64,000 nucleotides of DNA from Corythucha ciliata (taxonomy: Eukaryota > Arthropoda > Insecta > Hemiptera > Tingidae): NCBI GenBank assembly GCA_038030265.1, contig CM075943.1, positions 13,888,001 through 13,952,000 on the forward strand, given 5' to 3'. The translations under genes and the position numbers were made by a program. Below the pieces are notes generated by a model. The model was given only the letters and a program-made list of their open reading frames with translations, had not been told where the DNA came from and made no database searches. Below are positions 9,441-20,689 of the stretch, one piece after another (within the stretch, counting starts at the first letter, position 1; each line of letters starts with the position of its first letter).

Positions 9441-10797
9441 ATTATGCTAAAGAACAGGTTGTCGAGTTTCCGGTCCTTCAGATCAACTAGAATCTCGTTC
9501 TGATCTTGTTGCATTTCTTCAAAGCCTTAATCTGCTTGGTCTGCCGTAGTAACAACAATTTCGTGGTGGACTCCGGTGAGTTCAAATCCTCTTTTCATAC
9601 CGTATTTTTCTAAGGCAATAAGGGTGTGATTAAAATTCAGTCGCTGTTCAGTGACAATGTCACTGTTCTAATTTTATCTTCCGTAGAGTCCCTTATACCA
9701 AAACGAATGTGCCAACAAGCTGAAAGCAGAGACGTCCTATACAATCTAATAGATGTCGCTCCAGGAAGTAATTAAAATTGTTATGCCAGTAGTGATGTGT
9801 CATTTCTTGCACGGGTTAATCTCCTCTCATAAAAGGGCGAAAATTTAACCATTCAGCAGAGACCATCACGCCTAAATTTTAGCTTTACAGCGCTCTTATT
9901 TTCACCTCGAAAGAGAGAGAGAGAGAGAGAGGAGAGTGAGAGAGAGAGAAAAGTTCTAGAATCTCACACTCGCACACAACAGAGCAGTCAACCAATTTTT
10001 CACTTCAAGGGTTCCTCTTTTTTTAACAGTTGCGGTAAATGATCCTCAGCCGCGAATATAACAATCACTGTATTGTTCTGTTCTTCAATGTTTGGAGCAT
10101 TAATTGTTCCCTTTTGTGTTTTGACTGCTTGCGATTCTTCGGAAAGTTAATGTCTGCTCACCCCCAAATCGTATACGTATACGTATAGAAAATGGATGAA
10201 CTCTACTCGAAGAGTTTTCAAACTTTTCCCTCGTTCTTCGAGCGTGTGCTATAGCCTTTCAATGCGAGAGCCCGCTTTTCATTTCATTAAATTGTTGAAG
10301 GCAAGAGAGAGGAATTGGTCGGAAGGTGAAGGGGTGAAAAGGGTTTTTGTGTATAAAGACGAGAAAGTTTGATGAGCTGCCAGGATAAAATTAAATCGCG
10401 AACGATCAAATAAATAGCCGTAGGCAGATTTTAAGAGATAAAAAAAGGCGAGAATGCCTTCGGGTTGGCTCGTTTTCTGTGATATAAAAATATTTTCCTC
10501 AGCTCTGAACACACGAAAATGATGAAGCCCTGGAAAACGCCCCAAATACAGTTATCTTGCAGAATTATTCGTTCAACTCAGGGCCAGGAGAAATGAACTT
10601 GATAAAAACCATTGAGTCTTCCTTCCAAGAGTCTATTTTTTGTATTTTTTTTAAAAGGAGCCGTCTTTTATTGCAATTGAATGAGGTCTGGTTCAAATTA
10701 AGGCTTACTGGGGTCAGACTCGTGAAGTATTATAGTTACGGCATCCCTTTGAGCTACAAGTTTCAAAAGCAATAGCAGACCAAAATACCACCAGTTC
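9441..10797. other. No recognised gene; GA microsatellite
   Basis: A (GA)n tract lies at about 9911-9950. The palindromic hexamer repeat GTATACGTATACGTATA lies near 10171. No family motif is visible in any frame. Confidence 0.45.
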
Positions 10798-11805
10798 AGA
10801 CCCTTTGAATGAGGTAAAACCAGCTCTGATTACTCATTTCCAATGGATATGAGACATACACACTCAAGCGGTCAGCTAAATCTATCGCTAATTTACGTTG
10901 GTGAGTTGAAATTAAGGGGTGGCGAAGCTTAAAATATCGTTAGTGGATTGGGCTTCATGAACCAGTAAGGTGGTCACCCTGACCCCCCAACCCGCCATGG
11001 ATTTTTCTGGGATTCTAGGTTTTCTCCTTGTTGTCGAATGCAAAAATTGGTCCTCCGCATAACTGCATTGCGTGCACGTTGCACCTCCAGTCGTCGCCTC
11101 TGGGTTTCCTCGCACGATTCTCGAATACGTATGATTCTCAAGCTCCTTTCTGGTCGCAACTGGTTGTTGGTAGACCAGTTTTAGATGACCTAATGAATAA
11201 AAATCCATGGTTGGTTGGTTGTCAGGACAATCCACTACTCGCTGACGTAAATTAGCGTGAATTGGCGGTGGTGGTGAAGCTAAAATATCGCTAGTGAATT
11301 TGGCTTCATGGACCAGTAAGGTGCTCACCGAGAAGTCCTGTCCTGACCCCCAAGCTGGTCTACCAACAACCAGTTGCGATCAGGGGCCGTATTACGAACC
11401 CGTGTGACAATGCCGCAAGATGCGGTTGCTAGGACGGGATAGTGTAATTTCTTATTCAGCGTCCTTGGATCCCGCTAGTGGCATTTTTTCCCGAGGCCCA
11501 GAGAGGAGCTTGAGAGTCGTACGTATTCGAGAATCGTGCGAGGAAATCCAGAGGAAACGACTGGAGGTGCAACGTGTATCCAATGCAGATGTGCGGAGGG
11601 CCGATTTTTGCATTCGTGGGTTGCGGGTCAGGGTGACCACTGGTCCATGAAGCCCAATCCTCTAACGATATTTTAAGCTTCACCACCACCCAATTTCAAC
11701 TCACCAACAGTGGAGTTAGATTTAGCTGACCGCTTGAATCCGTATGTCTCATCCGTTAGGAACAACTAATCAGAGCTGGATTCACCTCATTAAAAGGTTC
11801 CTCAT
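10798..11805. mobile_element. Foldback element (~1 kb) with nested inverted and direct repeats
   Basis: The outer arms are inverted: TGAATGAGGTAAAACCAGCT at about 10808 against AGCTGGATTCACCTCATTAA at about 11774. Complementarity continues inward through GGTCAGCTAAATCTA, AGCTTAAAATATCGTTAG and the GGGCTTCATG...CCAGT block. A third copy of that block sits in the middle in direct orientation (about 11278-11345). The middle also has its own inverted pair, GGTTGTTGGTAGACCAG (about 11161) and CTGGTCTACCAACAACC (about 11355). No coding region is recognised; frames here are by-products of the repeats. This looks like a Foldback-type DNA element or two nested MITEs of one family. Confidence 0.75.
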
Positions 11806-12650
11806 TGAGGGTTATTTTTCAGTTTTGGACACGTTTACCAGGTGAAAACTGGTAAATGTTGTACGTCATTGGAAAGCTAACATCGTAAGGAAGTTTTCCC
11901 TATTAATGCAAAAAAAAAAAATTTCCCTTGACGAAATGGTGAAAATCGCTAAAGAACATTGGGCAGAAATGCGAATAACGAGTTTCCTTCGGATATCTCA
12001 TGCCCTAGCGGCAAGGTCCTTGGTGTAATTTATTGAGTTGAGGACCAATAATGAAGGAAATGTTGTGCTCTTTTCAATGAGCTATTTACTTTTAGTTTAG
12101 CATCTGTTGATGATGTCGTAATAGGCACTTGTCGAAAAAAAACAGAGGGTCACTAAATAAACACGAAATAGACGATATCTTGAAAACCAAGAGGAATTCC
12201 AAAAAACCTCAAATAGTAATTTCGATCACAAATGAGGTGTAATATCACCATACTTTCTCTGTCGAGGTAATTTATGAACACCCTGTACATCTATCCACGA
12301 TGTAGGGATAAATCCATAACTTCTTTTACACTCGTTTTCGCGATTGTAATAGGTATCTTACTAACTTATTCTATTTAGTAAATAAGAAAAAACAATTTTC
12401 TTTTTAACAATCTCAGAACGAGTGCGATCCATTTTCTATTGACGCCAAAGAGAGACTGAAGATTGGATGGTCTTGGCTAAGTGACGCGGAATCTCGCTTA
12501 CAAGTGTGCATCGAAAGAGCTAGGAAGCGGCGTTAAAGTGACGCGGAATCTAGATTACTTTTTCTGCAAGTGTGCACCGAGCTTTATACTGCTTCTTCAA
12601 AACTGTTGTTGAAGCTGTAGTCTGTGTATTAACTGTTTTGGGGTGGACTT
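11806..12650. other. No recognised gene
   Basis: No motif is seen. A short direct repeat, AGTGACGCGGAATCT, occurs near 12479 and 12537. Confidence 0.4.
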
Positions 12651-13180
12651 ATAGAAGAGAAAGCTCAAAAAATGAATATTTTACCCTGAAATGGGTTAGT
12701 TTACCACAAAACAGACGATACTCCACAAGCCTGAAGTGTTCTACCGAATATTTCTCTACAAAAACTGGCAATTTTACTTCAAAACTGACTGTTTTAATCC
12801 CGAAACTTATTCGACTTCATCTCAAAAACTTTCCTAAACTGACGGTTTTACAAAAACTGACGGTTACCCCACCCCCGAAAAGTTATTTTACCTAAAAACT
12901 GGATATTTTACTTCAAAAATGACAATATCACAGCAAAGCTGACGTGTTTTTATACCATACCTATCGACTCTGTCTTGAAAAATTAGGATTTCAACACAAA
13001 ACTGACGATATTAAGACAAAGCTGACGTCTAATATCAAAACGGCGATTTTACAGCTGAGATAATTTTGTTTTCCTCAAAAATAAAATTTCATTCTGAAAC
13101 TCGGAAATTTCACCTCAAAACTGAAGAGTTTTAACCAAAAATTTGTGTTTTGAGCTGAAAACTGTTGTTTTCACTGCAAA
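12651..13180 (+). repeat. Short-period repeat array, family E
   Basis: Degenerate units built on CAAAACTGACGATTTTAC, with variants such as AAAACTGGCAATTTTACTTC and AAAGCTGACG, are spaced about 20-30 bp. It passes directly into a family A array at about 13180. Confidence 0.65.
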
Positions 13181-13910
13181 ACTGGCGAAAATTGCGAATT
13201 CACTGCTTAAATGTGGGGAAAAACGCTAACTTGCATGGCTACAAGTGTGATAAAATCGCATATTTGAGCAAAAATTACGATGAAGTGCTAAACCCGGCTA
13301 AAAATGAGAAAAGGTGCTGATTGTTTGAAGCTGGAATTGAGAGAACATCTATTCGCGATTTTTGAATGCAGCTTCACAGATTGAGAGGAAGCGTTGATTT
13401 TTGGCTGAAAATGAGAAATGTGCTAATTCATTGCTACATGCTTATAAAACATTCCTAATTCGCTGTTAATTCACTGCTAAAATTGAGAAAATCAATAATT
13501 CGCAGATAACAAAGAGAAAAAGGGCTAACTTGTGGCATGCTTTGAAATAATTTCGGAAAAGCGCAAATCCGCTGCTAAATTTGAGAAAAGCGGAAATTTG
13601 CGGGGCATCCTAATTATTAACAGCCGAAATTGATAAAATTCACGGGTTCAACGGCCACTTTGCTGATGAGATAAAGTGCTACGTCATTCGTAGCTCAAGC
13701 AAAATAAATTGCTAATTCGAGGTTAAAATCAAGAAAAACTCGAATTTTCCACTAAAATTTGTGAAAAGCGCTCATTTACAGCTAAAGTTAACAGAAAACG
13801 CTACTCACGGATGAAATTGAGAAAAATAGCTAATTGTTTGTCTAAAATTGAGAAAAGAAAAACGCTAATTCTTGGCTAAAAGAGGGAAAATCAATAGTTC
13901 ACGGCAGAGG
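13181..13910 (+). repeat. Short-period repeat array, family A
   Basis: Degenerate units follow GCTAATTC then GCGGCTAAAATTGAGAAAA (for example 13480-13520, 13805-13900). Spacing varies from about 27 to more than 40 bp. Confidence 0.75.
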
Positions 13911-14185
13911 CGTAGCCAGCCTTTGATCTAGGACTGCGTAGCATCACGTGCACGTGAGAACAAGTCAGATGCATCCTAATTCCTATAGCAGGCTTATATT
14001 CGGGAATGAGTCCCCAAAAGGAGAACTCGGTAGCTCATCAACTCAGAAATCAACGCGAGAAATCGTCAATTCAACCCCAGAAATTCAATGAGCACAGACA
14101 AAGGCTCTTGAACAGTCAATACCTAACACCTCCGCTGTAAAACTGTCTTTTTTCGCATTCTACTTCGGAATATTCGCAGAATTAA

Positions 14186-14313
14186 GGTCTATCGACACAC
14201 ATCAGTGCCGTGAACGAGCCACTTAATCCCCATATGAGAATAATATTTTAATTGCCGGACGCGGCATGGACGGGGCACGTCCCGTTTACGGCACTGATGT
14301 GTGTAGCTAGACC
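14186..14313. mobile_element. TTAA-flanked MITE M3 (128 bp)
   Basis: The termini are inverted: GGTCTATCGACACACATCAG then TGCCGT at the left, and ACGGCA then CTGATGTGTGTAGCTAGACC at the right. TTAA flanks both ends (14182-14185 and 14314-14317). TTAA is the target of piggyBac-type transposases, so this is probably a piggyBac-type MITE. The interior is about 75 bp without coding potential. Confidence 0.85.
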
Positions 14314-14389
14314 TTAACTGGCAATTTTTCGTCCAGAAAGTGATATTTTTCCAATCCTAATAATCCAAAATTTATCATTGAAATGATTC

Positions 14390-14840
14390 AAATGGATCAT
14401 TTTAATGAGGCAATCCTCTCGAAATAGGGTTTTTAGCAAGCTCAAAAACCAAAATAAATTAGTTTTTAGCAAGCCCGAAACGCATGAAATTCGGTTTTAG
14501 TTTTCATTGAGAAAACACCTTGAAATGAGCTTTCCGATGAGCCAAGACCAAAGAGTAAAAATCTCACTCAGTGTCTCTGTGAAAAAATGCTTTGATATTA
14601 GTGTGCTTCAACACGTAATTGTTGTTTTGAATGAGGCTACCCCAAGAATTGGTTTTTCAGCAACGAACTGCCGCAAAATTGGGTTTTCAGCATCAGAACA
14701 ACCGCGACATTGGGTTTTCTGTGAGCCAGAACCACGAAAATGGGCTTTTTGCTTGTGAAATCCACGAAATGGTTTTTAGAGTGCGAAATCAGTGGACCTG
14801 TTGATTTTCAGTGAGTCAGACCTGCAAAAATTGGGTGATG
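14390..14840 (+). repeat. Short-period repeat array, family C variant
   Basis: Units such as GAGCCAGAACCACGAAAATG and AACCGCGACATTGGGTTTTC recur about every 28-35 bp between 14445 and 14830. Confidence 0.65.
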
Positions 14841-15017
14841 GAAGAACTTTTTAAAGTCAAAGATTGCCTAAACAACAATGACGAGGACAAATTTGTTGCA
14901 TTTGGCCGATATGTTTCTCTTTCTTTGAAGAAGTTACCGCTCAGCCTGGCTTTGCCAGCTCAGTCTGCTATACCGCAATGGAATAGCGGCTCTCATTGCT
15001 ATGTCCACCTTGGTTAA
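14841..15017 (+). pseudogene. Possible C-terminal piece of a Harbinger Myb-like or MADF-like protein
   Basis: An open frame encodes MEELFKVKDCLNNNDEDKFV then AFGRYVSLSLKKLPLSLALP. The pattern acidic-DxF-x-FGRYVxxSLKKLP, followed by a helix, resembles the C-terminus of Harbinger Myb/SANT partner proteins and of insect MADF-domain proteins. The frame then loses similarity at SAIPQWNSG and stops. The transposase-like piece at 15030-15239 on the opposite strand makes the Harbinger reading more likely. Such proteins bind DNA and help the transposase enter the nucleus. Similarity is judged by eye on about 30 residues, so this is tentative. Confidence 0.4.
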
Positions 15018-15029
15018 ATAAGGAGTAAC

Positions 15030-15239
15030 TCATGTCAATGAAATGTCACATTCCTGAGGTCTCAGGCGTAGACACATTCTGAATTCTTCCGGTTCCTCGA
15101 TCCTGAGCTCTTTCTGCAACACGTTTGACGTTCCGAAATTCGGTCGTCTGTTTATCCATTTCCTTACGCAAGTTCTTCCTCTTCCACTTTTTTCCTCAAT
15201 GCTCAGTTTCAAAAAGTTATTGTTCCAAACACCGAACAA
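15030..15239 (-). pseudogene. Harbinger (HARBI1-like) transposase N-terminal fragment
   Basis: The minus strand encodes RGRTCVRKWINRRPNFGTSN then VLQKELRIEEPEEFRMCLRL and RPQECDI. HARBI1-type transposases start with a basic W-x(2)-R-x-G-x(4)-L-x-x-EL-x-x-(E/D)DP-x-x(F/Y)-x-x-(F/L)-R(M/L) block, and this matches it over about 45 residues. It stops where the plus-strand fragment ends. The catalytic DDE region is absent, consistent with an internally deleted copy. A poly-A tract lies just beyond at 15262-15275. Confidence 0.6.
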
Positions 15240-15360
15240 CTTTTACTAAGGCTTTCTTTAGTAAAAAAAAAAAAAAACGTTTTACGTTTCAGTACCCGCG
15301 GCATTAAACATTTTTTAGCAACACCCAGCTGGCAACCAAAGCTTCTTCAGTGTGAAGGCT

Positions 15361-15611
15361 TTACTATACTCGGATCAGCGAAAGAATGTGCATGAGTGGT
15401 GGGAGGCCATAAGCCCGATTTTTCCCTCTCTTAACGTGGTTCTCTACTTCTCCACTTTTATCAAACAACTGCAACCAATAACCGAGAGTTTTACCGATAA
15501 AATAGGAGAGGCTCCTCTCAGGTGATGGCGTGGTAGCGGTAAGTCATGTGGGTTTAGGGAAAAGAGAGAGGGTAATTTCATGCACATTCTTTCACCGATC
15601 CGACTATAGCA
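15361..15611. mobile_element. MITE M4 (~250 bp)
   Basis: The ends are inverted: CTATACTCGGATCAGCGAAA then GAATGTGCATGA on the left, and TCATGCACATTCTTTC then ACCGATCCGACTATAG on the right. Complementarity continues inward (TTTTTCCCTCTCTT against AAAGAGAGAGGG). There is no coding capacity. It lies directly after the Harbinger-like remnants and could be a deletion derivative of the same family, but no shared ends were confirmed. Confidence 0.75.
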
Positions 15612-15639
15612 AATAATATCTTGCCAGTATAATTACTAG

Positions 15640-15699
15640 CAGGCGAGTAGCATGCCAGTCAACTGGCATGTTTCAGTACTCGACAGTGTGAACTAGGCT
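15640..15699. mobile_element. Half of a hairpin MITE related to M8
   Basis: CATGCCAGTCAACTGGCATG is a 9-bp-arm palindrome at about 15651-15670. About 20 bases on, GTGTGAACTAGGCTT resembles the terminal GTGTGAACCGGGCTT of the element at 51522-51664. The opposite end was not found, so this would be a truncated relative. Confidence 0.4.
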
Positions 15700-16159
15700 T
15701 GAATAAACAATTCTGAAACATTGGAACAGGCCTGGCAAATTATACATACACGTGTGCTTAGGATGGGAAGAACCTGGCTCTGGAGCATGCGTGTTGCTGC
15801 CATTTTCCGGACGAAGAAAAAGCCCTTGGCCCTGTTTTATTTGACCATGACAGAAATAAGATCATCACTACAAGACACAAAAGAACCAAAAAGACGAAAA
15901 TTGTTCAAGGCATGGCTGTCAAGAGCTTAAATTCGGAGAGCGGTCTCCTACTGACACAAGCAGCAGCCTTTTACAACTGGTTCGCTGCCCTCGGTAGACA
16001 CGCTAGAATAGACTTACCACGATGCTCAAGATAGGTTTTTTGTAATACATACAACAATAAAATTGAAAATCCACTACTTGTGCATGAAATGAAAAATGTT
16101 CTGTTTATATTCACTGGTTATACTACCTTCCGGGTATGACGTCACACTAATGGCCCGAA
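15700..16159 (+). other. Unrecognised open frames
   Basis: The frame 15721-15930 (69 codons) and an overlapping frame running on to about 16030 are open but match no family I recognise. The composition looks less repetitive than the surroundings. It may be a transposon scrap. Confidence 0.3.
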
Positions 16160-16262
16160 TGGCGATTTCCATTCAACGCGCTACACAAGTTTAGTGCCCC
16201 GTCTCCAAAAACATATGTTTCAATACAAAAAGGATGTGTGTTGCATTGAATGGAAAACGCCA
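16160..16262. mobile_element. MITE family M1, copy C (103 bp)
   Basis: It begins TGGCGATTTCCATTCAACGC and ends GCATTGAATGGAAAACGCCA, and contains CTACACAAG and TAGTGCCCCGTCTCC. It is the same family as 691-827 but about 30 bp shorter in the centre. Confidence 0.8.
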
Positions 16263-16289
16263 TACGCTAACCTCGAGTTTCTGTTAGAC

Positions 16290-17160
16290 GGACAAAATTG
16301 AGATGGCACTCTAATGTGCTAATATTGGGGCAAGTCGCGGCAAAACATGAGGAAAAAATCGCTAATATTCGCGCCTGGAATAACGGAAATGAGCAGGTTC
16401 ATAGTAAAAAAAAAAAACGAAAGAAACCACTAATTTGATGCTAAGAATGAACAGAAACACTAATATTCGACGATAATTGAGAAAAAGCGCTAATTTTCAG
16501 CTATAAGATTTGGAAACAAAAACAAAAACAATTGACGGCTAAAATTAATAAAATAATTCACGGCTAAAACTCAGATAAACTTCTGATCCCCATGCACCTA
16601 AAATTAATGTAAAACGCCCATTCGCAGCTGAAATGGAGACAAATCTTTAAAAATTGGCAAATGTTGTCCAAAAACTCTTGTTAGAAGCTAAAATGGTGAT
16701 AAAACACTAATCCGCATGACTAAGAAGTGAAGAAAAACGCTAAAATGGGTGTGAGTGTGTGTGTGGGGGGGGGGGCGTTAACTCACAGCTAAAACTGAGA
16801 AACCCGCTAATTACCGTCAAAAATTTAGATAAATAGCTCATTCACTGAAATATTCGCTGATATTTAGGAAAAAATTGCGGGTAAAGTGAACAAGAAGCTG
16901 CTGCTGACGGATTACGGATAATGAATTTTATAACGACAAAATAGCTGATTATCAATTTGATAAAATCCACTAATGCACGGCTAAAATTGAGAAAACGCGG
17001 TAATTTGCGGCTAAAATTGAGAAAAAAGCGCTTAGATCGCGGCAAAGATTGAAAAAAAAAACGCTACTTCATGGCTTAAATTGAGAAAACGCCCATTCGC
17101 GGTTCCTATAGAGGCAATTTTGTGGCTAAAACTCAGAAAAAAAAGGGTAAATCAGATTTT
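16290..17160 (+). repeat. Short-period repeat array, family A
   Basis: Units such as CACGGCTAAAATTGAGAAAA and CGCGGTAATTTGCGGCTAAA (16975-17030) repeat about every 28-35 bp. A G-run of about 10 lies near 16766. Confidence 0.75.
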
Positions 17161-20100
17161 GTAGTAGAAAGAAGAACCCTGTGCAAGATTAAATCCTAGT
17201 TCCGCTCACTGCTGAGTGTCATCAAAAACCCGGGCGATCGATAACCCGGTCTGCCATGTGTCTGTGGTTCTGTCAAAGGGACCAAATATTGCGAATTCGG
17301 CATTCCTGGGCCCGAATTTTCTCTTTAATACGGCCCGGGGCATTACAACACTGCGGATCAGTCAGGAAGGTAGTGAGAAGAGCCTGGGCACACAGGAACT
17401 GGCGGCACGAATGAGGGGATTGAAGCTGTGAGCATCAATCATCTTACAACAACCACACACATGGTAGGCGCGTTTTAAAGAGTTTCCAGCTTGGCACATC
17501 GCCCGGTTTACATTGATTTTCACGAAATGATTAGGTACAGCTAGTAAATAATAAAGTTAAACTATTAAAGGTTTCCGGAGCAACAGTTGACCTTGATGAA
17601 CACTTTTTTTTAGTTCCATAATCGTCATTATTCAACTCGCTGACATTTAGGGCATTTTCCTGCAGTTCGCATTGGTTAGGATGAGAAAAATATTTTTCTC
17701 ACAGCCTCTCTTCACATTTTAAGGAGAGTTCTTTAAAATATGACGAATTTTCGTTCTCTTCCATCCTTTTCAACAAAATAAAAGTATATCTTCTGTCCTG
17801 TCATGACCCAGCATTTATCCACTGAAACACTTGCCTTTACCACGGGAAGCTTGTTTGTTGTTTTCGCCTGAAACTGGGGGCTCTAAGTTATGACTGCTGT
17901 GCCTTTTTCGTGGTAAAAACTTATTTTAGTCCAAGGTAGCGATAAGTTAAAGCGAAACTTTTTTATTTTGTCTCTCGAACTGAAAATATTTAGTAAACAG
18001 ACCGGATTGAAAAAAAAAATAATAATAATAAATTGTATTTTGATCGTTATTTTTAATAAGATGAATTCTTGTTCCACGCATTTTATTTAATTTGGTTTGC
18101 CACTCACCGTGATGCGTAGTATTCGAAGAAGGCCACAAAGATCTCTAAGGACCTTGTGACTGCAGCCCACATGTCTCATGTTCCTGACATCAAACTACCA
18201 CTGGTATCCGTCGACTGAGTGACACCACGCGCTGGATGAAAATCTTGCAGTGACATTTACAAGACGACAAACATGAGGAGCAAAAATCCCGAGGAATAAA
18301 AACTTGGTTCGAGACACTGTTTCGGCGTTGCTATTTGAACGTCAGATCATTCCCAGTAACGGGAGGTCATCTATTCGCTACAGGAAAAATAAAAGAAATT
18401 AATGTAAAAATAACTGGTTTTCATGATTTAATAACTGTCAGTTTATTGCGCTCTGACTTTTCTATTTTTTTTTAGCTTGATGAAAAATTACGTAATTCTA
18501 CAAACTTTGATTAAGTTGCAACACGTTTTCTCTTGAGTTTAATTAACGTCTTTTTTTTCACTGCATGACTCTACAGTCGGAGTTTTCTCTTGCATAAAAA
18601 AAGATTACGTCGTTGTTCGATGGATAGTTCGTCGCATAAGGGTCCCATAATATAAATTCACGACATTCATTCTACCTACACAGAGCATCCCCCAGGGAAA
18701 GATTCCTGGTGTTCTTTTTTCCCCTCTTTCGTGCGGAGAAAAACGTATTCGTCGCGCTTTTGTTTTTAAACTAGGCAAACAAAAAACGTTTCCATCTCAC
18801 TCACTCACCCAGTTTCCATTCTCTCTTCACTATTTTCCACTCTCAAACTCGTATTCAGTTTAACATCGTAGCAAGAAAGCGGGGGGGGGGGGGGTCCCGT
18901 TTGGGAATGATATGAAACTGTCGCCGTTAGACACACACAATATTCAACTATAGTGCAACAAGGAGGAGGCAGTTTCATGAACAGGAATAACAAGTTTTGT
19001 ATCGGGCGTTCTGCCTTTCTGCTGCGTGACAGGGCTCTTTGGCTGCAAGGGGGGGGGGGGAAGTGTGGTAATACGCTGTCAGAGCGGAGAGAACTATCGT
19101 GACGGTATGAATGGACAATTGGAGCGATGTAGATTTTAGTAGGTGCGCTTTATTTTACAGATTTTCCAGGGGGGTTTTCAGAGAAGTTTCATTCTCAAAA
19201 TAACGTGCCACTGCCCCCACAGCTAGTTTGAGCGTCCCAACAGAGTTGCCTCTTTCCTTGAGTCCCGCGAGCCGGGAAGACTCGGAGACACAAGGGCACA
19301 GACTTTTCAGAATGTAAAACAATGCTACAAACGTGTCAAGGTTGTATAATTCTCTTTGTTATATTAAATTAATTCATAATCGTTCGCTAAAAACAGCTCT
19401 TCTTATTATAATACCACCTCGGGCGTCTCAGATCTTCTTCAAACATTTTACATTTTACGCTAAGTTGATGCTTCAAACTTGACGCAAGTTTTATTATTCA
19501 ACTTTCTTCCATAATGAACTTAAAATTAAGGGTCGTTCTGCCATGAGCTTGTAAACATTTCTCGAGACTGGTAATTTTCGTAATCCGATTGTCGCCTCCC
19601 CCTCCGTTGTCTAAGCTATTTTCACCTCTTCACCTCGGAATTTATGCTGCAAAAGACGTGTATATTAAAGGGAATGAAAATAAATTATTTTTCACTTCAA
19701 CACAGTTGTTTCCTCGGAAGAAACAATTATTTTGTCGACAATCGACTGTGTTATGCGTGGTTACAACAGTGCTCTGTTATTGAACAGTTAAGTGCTGAAG
19801 GGTTGTAATTTATTATAACGTATATAGAGACACCTAAGCTCTCGCGTTCACAGGAGAGAAAAGGTGCCGCCAATGCCACGCGTGGAAAAGTAACACCCTC
19901 CTCCTTACTATCGAAATCATTACATTCCATTGTTGGCAGTCGAAGAGCTTTCTCAAAATTTCTTCCTTACCTTACACATAGTATTGAGACTATAAAAACT
20001 AACTTTTTGCCAGGATAAAGAGTCGGACACACCGCCCTTGTTCCTCTCAAAGCCCTGCGGTTGAACTCAATCGTTTCTTACTGATGCCCTTTTGGCTTTC

Positions 20101-20226
20101 ACTTTCCCCATTCCTTTGTCTTTCGGTTCTTCTGTCCCCAACTATAGATTAATGATGATGAGGTCGTGGGAGTGACGTTTATCCTTGCCTCCGGTTGCAT
20201 GCCATAACAATATCTTACGTTATTTC
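17161..20226. other. No recognised gene (3 kb)
   Basis: I see no family motif, no clear inverted repeat and no long frame. G-runs of 11-14 lie near 18882 and 19049, and an (AAT)n patch near 18020. This is the longest stretch before 45.6 kb that carries no recognised repeat, so it is a place where host sequence or introns could lie. Confidence 0.4.
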
Positions 20227-20655
20227 TTTATAGCGGGGTTCAAATATACTTTGAACTGGTCGATGTGCCTTTTGAAGCATTGGCCATTGGATTCAACTTC
20301 ATAGAGAAGGTCGCCAAGTCGTGTCACGATCGTTCGAACCCAACGCGATTGATTTTTGGAGTATAGTCTGGACATTACTTTATCGCCTGGAGAAAACGTT
20401 TGGAAGATGCCATCAGTCTGAAGCTTGCGTTTTCCATCGATATTTATTTTGGGATCAGGGTGAACTAGGTCGAGACGAGTTTAATTATCCGTCCAAGAAA
20501 TAAAAGCGACGGTGGCTTGCCAGTAGTTTGATTAGTGGTCTTGTGGTATTGTTGCAGGAAATTATTGAGAGCACATTGAAGGTTGTGTGCATTAGCTCCT
20601 GCCACTTTAATAGCTTTTTTTAGTGTCTGTACACATCTCTCGGCCTGCCATCTGT
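20227..20655 (-). pseudogene. Gypsy integrase C-terminal fragment
   Basis: Immediately after the RNase H tail NADCLSRI, the sequence jumps to QAERCVQTLKKAIKVAG, which in an intact element lies after the catalytic Glu region. So the HHCC domain and most of the DDE core are deleted. The remaining part continues through NQTTGKPPSLLFLGR and, after a frameshift near 20487, a clean GPY/F-like tail with FSPGDKVM, SRWVRTIVTRLG and YEVES, then CFKRHIDQFKVYL, ending at a stop near 20227. Confidence 0.85.
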
Positions 20656-20689
20656 GCGGCGATTCTCGAGAGGCAGTCTGCATTACCAT

